A stretch of 64,000 nucleotides of DNA from Fratercula arctica (lineage: Eukaryota > Chordata > Aves > Charadriiformes > Alcidae), in the NCBI GenBank assembly GCA_947846985.1, contig CANTUZ010000002.1:11825587-11889586 (forward strand), in the 5' to 3' direction. The notes beneath the pieces are model-generated. The model did not search any database. It was not told where the DNA came from and saw only the letters and a list, made by a program, of their open reading frames with translations. Every line of letters starts with the position of its first letter. Within the stretch, counting starts at the first letter, position 1. This document shows, piece after piece, positions 61,033 to 64,000 of the stretch. The position numbers were made by a program, and so were the translations under genes.

Positions 61033-63340
61033 TAATAGAGTCAGACGCACATAATAAAGCTTCTGGTAATCTCCACCCCAGAACACGCTTCAGCGCTGGA
61101 GAAATTAATCACAGTCATGTAGTAGCACAATGATACTTCATATTGTATAATAAATGCTGTCAGCTGCATAAAGTTACCACATTTGCAACTCTTGGGGAGA
61201 ATTGGACCGTTTTCTCATCACAAAGCAAAGATATGCATTGGACAAGAAAAAATTATGGAACTTGAATGTATTTATTTTAATTCATTAGGTGTTATTTTAT
61301 GGAGTTGAAGGGATTTCTGATATAAAAATATTAATCATTGGGAAAACCTTTCTTTTTTAATAAGTACTTTATACCCCTAAAAGTTTTTGCTAACAACATG
61401 TGCAAACAAATCCATCACTTGCTATTTTCTTTTTCTCTCAAAGGCAAGTTTCTCCCGACTTTTTCATTTGCCAATATGACTGGCAAAAGCCACTCAAAAG
61501 ATTGAGTTTCTTCAATAAAGCTATTCTGGTTTGGTTAGTTTATTGAAGTTCTAGTGGTATGTTCTCACTGAGGACCACAACTGGTACAGTTTCTGTTGAA
61601 AAAGTGTCATGTTAGGTTACATTTTAATTCTAGGGCAAAACCCTTAGGACACCTAAGGGTGCATGGAAGTAGAGTCAGGCATGCAAGAGCAATGTCCAGC
61701 GCTATTCAGGTTGTGCAGAGCAACAAAAGGCTGGCTTACTATGAGCCTGCCAACATTCTGAATGTCTGAAATGGTCAAATCTTCGACTCAGGTGCAAAAG
61801 GAAGCCAATAAATACCTTTCCTTTGAACTATATGTCCTCTGACTCTATTATTTAAGCCCCTTCTAGCCAAAGAAACTAAGCTATCCATTTTATAACATTT
61901 TAGGCTTTACTTTGTTAGCTTGTTAGCTCTGTTTAATGGCAGTTTGCCATTATTCAAGTTCTGAAAGATCCTGAAGCACTTCACAAATCATAACACAAAC
62001 TATTAAGTGGGGTTACTCTGTTAATCACCCAGAGGCATCTGTCCCAAAGGCTGTTCACTGTTCTTTTTTTTCTGTTATGTTCATTTTGACCTCACAGTTG
62101 TGTTTTTTTTAATTATTATCTTCTGAGTCTCAATATGAAAATGCTCTAGGCAGGATGAAGAAAACATTGAGATGTACCACTGTAATACTGTATCTTGTAA
62201 CACTCAGTTGGAATGAAATGCACTTATCTGCTAATATAAACACCAGAAACTAGTTGTCCCAATGTATCTGTAGATATATTTCCCAGGAAAGAGATAAGGG
62301 AGTAGAAATGTCAGGAAATCTCTACCCACATGTTGTTTTTAAACCTGTAGGTTTGTCCCATTCCTCTGACTGCAGACATTTTCATGTTATTCTTTCACCC
62401 ATCTCTGCAATAATACAGTACTTGAGAGCCAAAGGGATAACTTAGCCTGGTTTTAATAATAAAAATAAAACTTACTTGATACATCTGTGTTATAAAGCAG
62501 GTATGAAACCCTCACAAGTCTCACCTCTGCAGTTGTCCTAGTAGCAGCTTCTAAGGTGGAGACAACTGGAGGTCTGTAGTTCCTGCCCATGCTATGTTTC
62601 TACTAGTTTTCACTATTTATTACTTACTCACAATTCACAATTTTCAATCAGAACTATTTACTTCTCATTGTCCTTTCCAAAACAATTCGGGATTCCTGAA
62701 TTTCTAGTGCATTCCTGTTACTTTTTCAAACTAGTTACTTACTCCATTAGCAAATGTTGCCTCTTTTGCCAAGTAACTACTCCATTTGGATGCATGATGC
62801 AATTATTTTCAGGGTAGTTACATAAATGACTGAAAACAGGATCATGAGTCTCACTAAGCTGAGCCCATAAATTTTCTTCCTAAAAGAGGGAAATGATCAA
62901 AATACATAGTGTGGTAGAGTTATCAATGGAGATAACATTTGAATCTTTCTAGGCCGCGAGCACAAAAAAAGGTAGCCTGGCAGTGGTTTGGTGTTATATG
63001 CCACCTATTAATAAAGCATCAAAATTCAGATCATCTTTGAAACAAAAAGGAAAAGCACTCTATCTTTGTCTGGGTAACTGCATTTACAGCAAAGGTGTAT
63101 ATCTATCTATATAAAACATACTGAGGTGTATTATCAGCTTCTCTAATACAAAACCTATGACCTAACGAGCCTGAGCCTTTAGTCATCCATATTGATTCCG
63201 TGATCCTACTATTCTCTCTATGACAATTGCATATTGGGCTCTATAACTACCCTTGGTTGCGTGCCAGATCAAGACAAGGCGTGGTTACTATATTTTATAT
63301 AGCTCCATGACCTCTCTGAGGCTAACAGCAAATTGCCAGT
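61033..63340. other. AT-rich sequence without a recognisable gene
   Basis: Unique-looking DNA. A 7-bp-arm hairpin (AATGGCA/TGCCATT) lies at about 61936-61952. The stretch near 61965-62045 (GATCCTGAAGCACTTCACAA...) faintly resembles old amniote repeats but could not be assigned. Confidence 0.5.
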
Positions 63341-63400
63341 GCAGCTGTCAGCTGGGCGGTTTGTGTTTGGCTAAAAGCAAACATCAATAATAATCAGCAT
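63341..63400. promoter_or_regulatory. Candidate regulatory cluster with a double E-box
   Basis: CAGCTGTCAGCTG contains two CAGCTG E-boxes (63342-63347 and 63349-63354) separated by one base. It is followed by GTGTTTGG and GCAAACA, which are forkhead-like on opposite strands, and by ATCAATAATAATCA, which is ONECUT/PBX-like. CAGCTG pairs are bound by MyoD/neural bHLH factors in general. The density of motifs over 60 bp is suggestive of an enhancer but not proof; conservation could not be tested. Confidence 0.25.
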
Positions 63401-64000
63401 CTGTTGTGGGTCCTACACTACTGGGCATGTCTTCAAGTGTGCAGCACAGTTCTGAGTGAAGCCACTTATTTAGCTGCCTAAATGTGGCTCAGGAGCGCTC
63501 ATTTTTTGTTGTTGCTGTGGTTTTGCTGTTTGTATGTTGCTTCTCCCTGCTTGTTCCAACCACCTTGGACTAGAGATGACAAACGTGGTGAAGAGGAAAA
63601 GTTTCTATTAGAAGGATTAAGTTTTAATTCACAGTGAATTCTGTGTTACATGATACTGAGTTATGTTTGAACGTTATCTGTCCTTTTGCATAGTTTCAGG
63701 GAGGACTCTGAAGAGTGCTAACTGTGGTGCTCATCCTTCAGTTTAACTTTTAAAATCTCGTAAAATTTAATGCAGTTTCATGCTAGAGGAAATTATGGCA
63801 TCAGTTAGCCTGACTTCTGGTGTAGTGCCTTCCTCTAAAGAGACTTGACCTACTGAGGACTGAGATCAACTTTAGATAAAGGGCATGGCACAGAGATAAT
63901 ACAGGGAACATTTAGGTCAGATCTGCTTAAGTGATCCTGTGGACAGTCTACACCTCATGGAGAGGACAGGGGAAAAAAACCATGGTTACTTCCAGATTGA
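63401..64000. other. Sequence without a recognisable gene to the window end
   Basis: Unique-looking DNA with no frame longer than about 60 codons and no repeat recognised. Confidence 0.55.

Noticed and set aside
61965..62045. Ancient SINE relic
   Set aside because: A faint resemblance to old amniote repeats near AAGCACTTCACAAA was too short to support a family call.
1..64000. Prokaryote-type systems (CRISPR, operons, phage genes) and tRNA, rRNA or known microRNA genes
   Set aside because: CR1 and avian-type LTRs mark this as bird nuclear DNA. No regularly spaced repeats, no clustered long frames and no RNA gene signature were seen; RNA genes were judged only by eye.

Overview
The window looks like nuclear DNA from a bird. 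The main evidence is four or five copies of the CR1 retroposon, with the avian-type 3' end (tandem ATTCTATGA/ATTCTGTGA octamers next to the 'GGTTGGACTAGATGATC' block) and recognisable CR1 ORF2 C-terminal protein. Two solo LTRs resemble avian ERVL-type elements. The background is AT-rich and CpG-poor, with long homopolymer runs. I see no bacterial, phage or organellar feature. I cannot name the species, chromosome or locus.

I could not recognise a single cellular protein-coding exon, tRNA, rRNA or known microRNA. Open frames are short and mostly lie on repeats. Many of them, including the longest (181 codons), open only at GTG or TTG, which does not support a eukaryotic coding start. The window is best read as intergenic or deep intronic sequence in a gene-poor region, although very short exons would escape this reading.

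Layout. 1-11.7 kb: AT-rich unique sequence with a relic LINE tail (about 3.34-3.45 kb, minus), two relics of a palindromic repeat (about 6.0 and 7.5 kb), a weak exon-like frame (8.2-8.46 kb, minus) and a motif cluster resembling an enhancer (about 9.98-10.04 kb). 11.7-12.06 kb: CR1 3' end (minus). 12-28 kb: unique sequence with long A, T and G homopolymers (37 uninterrupted G at 18.4 kb), a CpG-dense patch (17.57-17.86 kb) and a locally duplicated segment of about 80 bp (20.88 and 21.46 kb). 28.1-33.8 kb: three CR1 copies, two of them facing each other tail to tail. 34.9-36.4 kb: a pyrimidine-rich tract ending in an ancient LINE tail. 40.87-41.65 kb: solo LTR (plus). 47.7-49.1 kb: GC- and CpG-elevated patch. 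50.55-51.47 kb: second solo LTR (minus) with perfect 5-bp target-site duplications. 51.5-64 kb: unique sequence with a pyrimidine-rich kilobase, a nested hairpin at 58.46 kb and a double E-box cluster at 63.34 kb.

There is no set of genes working together here. The history that can be read is retroelement insertion and decay: ancient LINE and palindromic relics, then CR1 copies truncated at the 5' end, then LTR insertions reduced to solo LTRs. I found no convincing undescribed multi-gene system. The items most worth checking are the two LTRs, the CpG-dense patches, the poly(G) run, the duplicated pair at 21 kb and the two candidate regulatory clusters.
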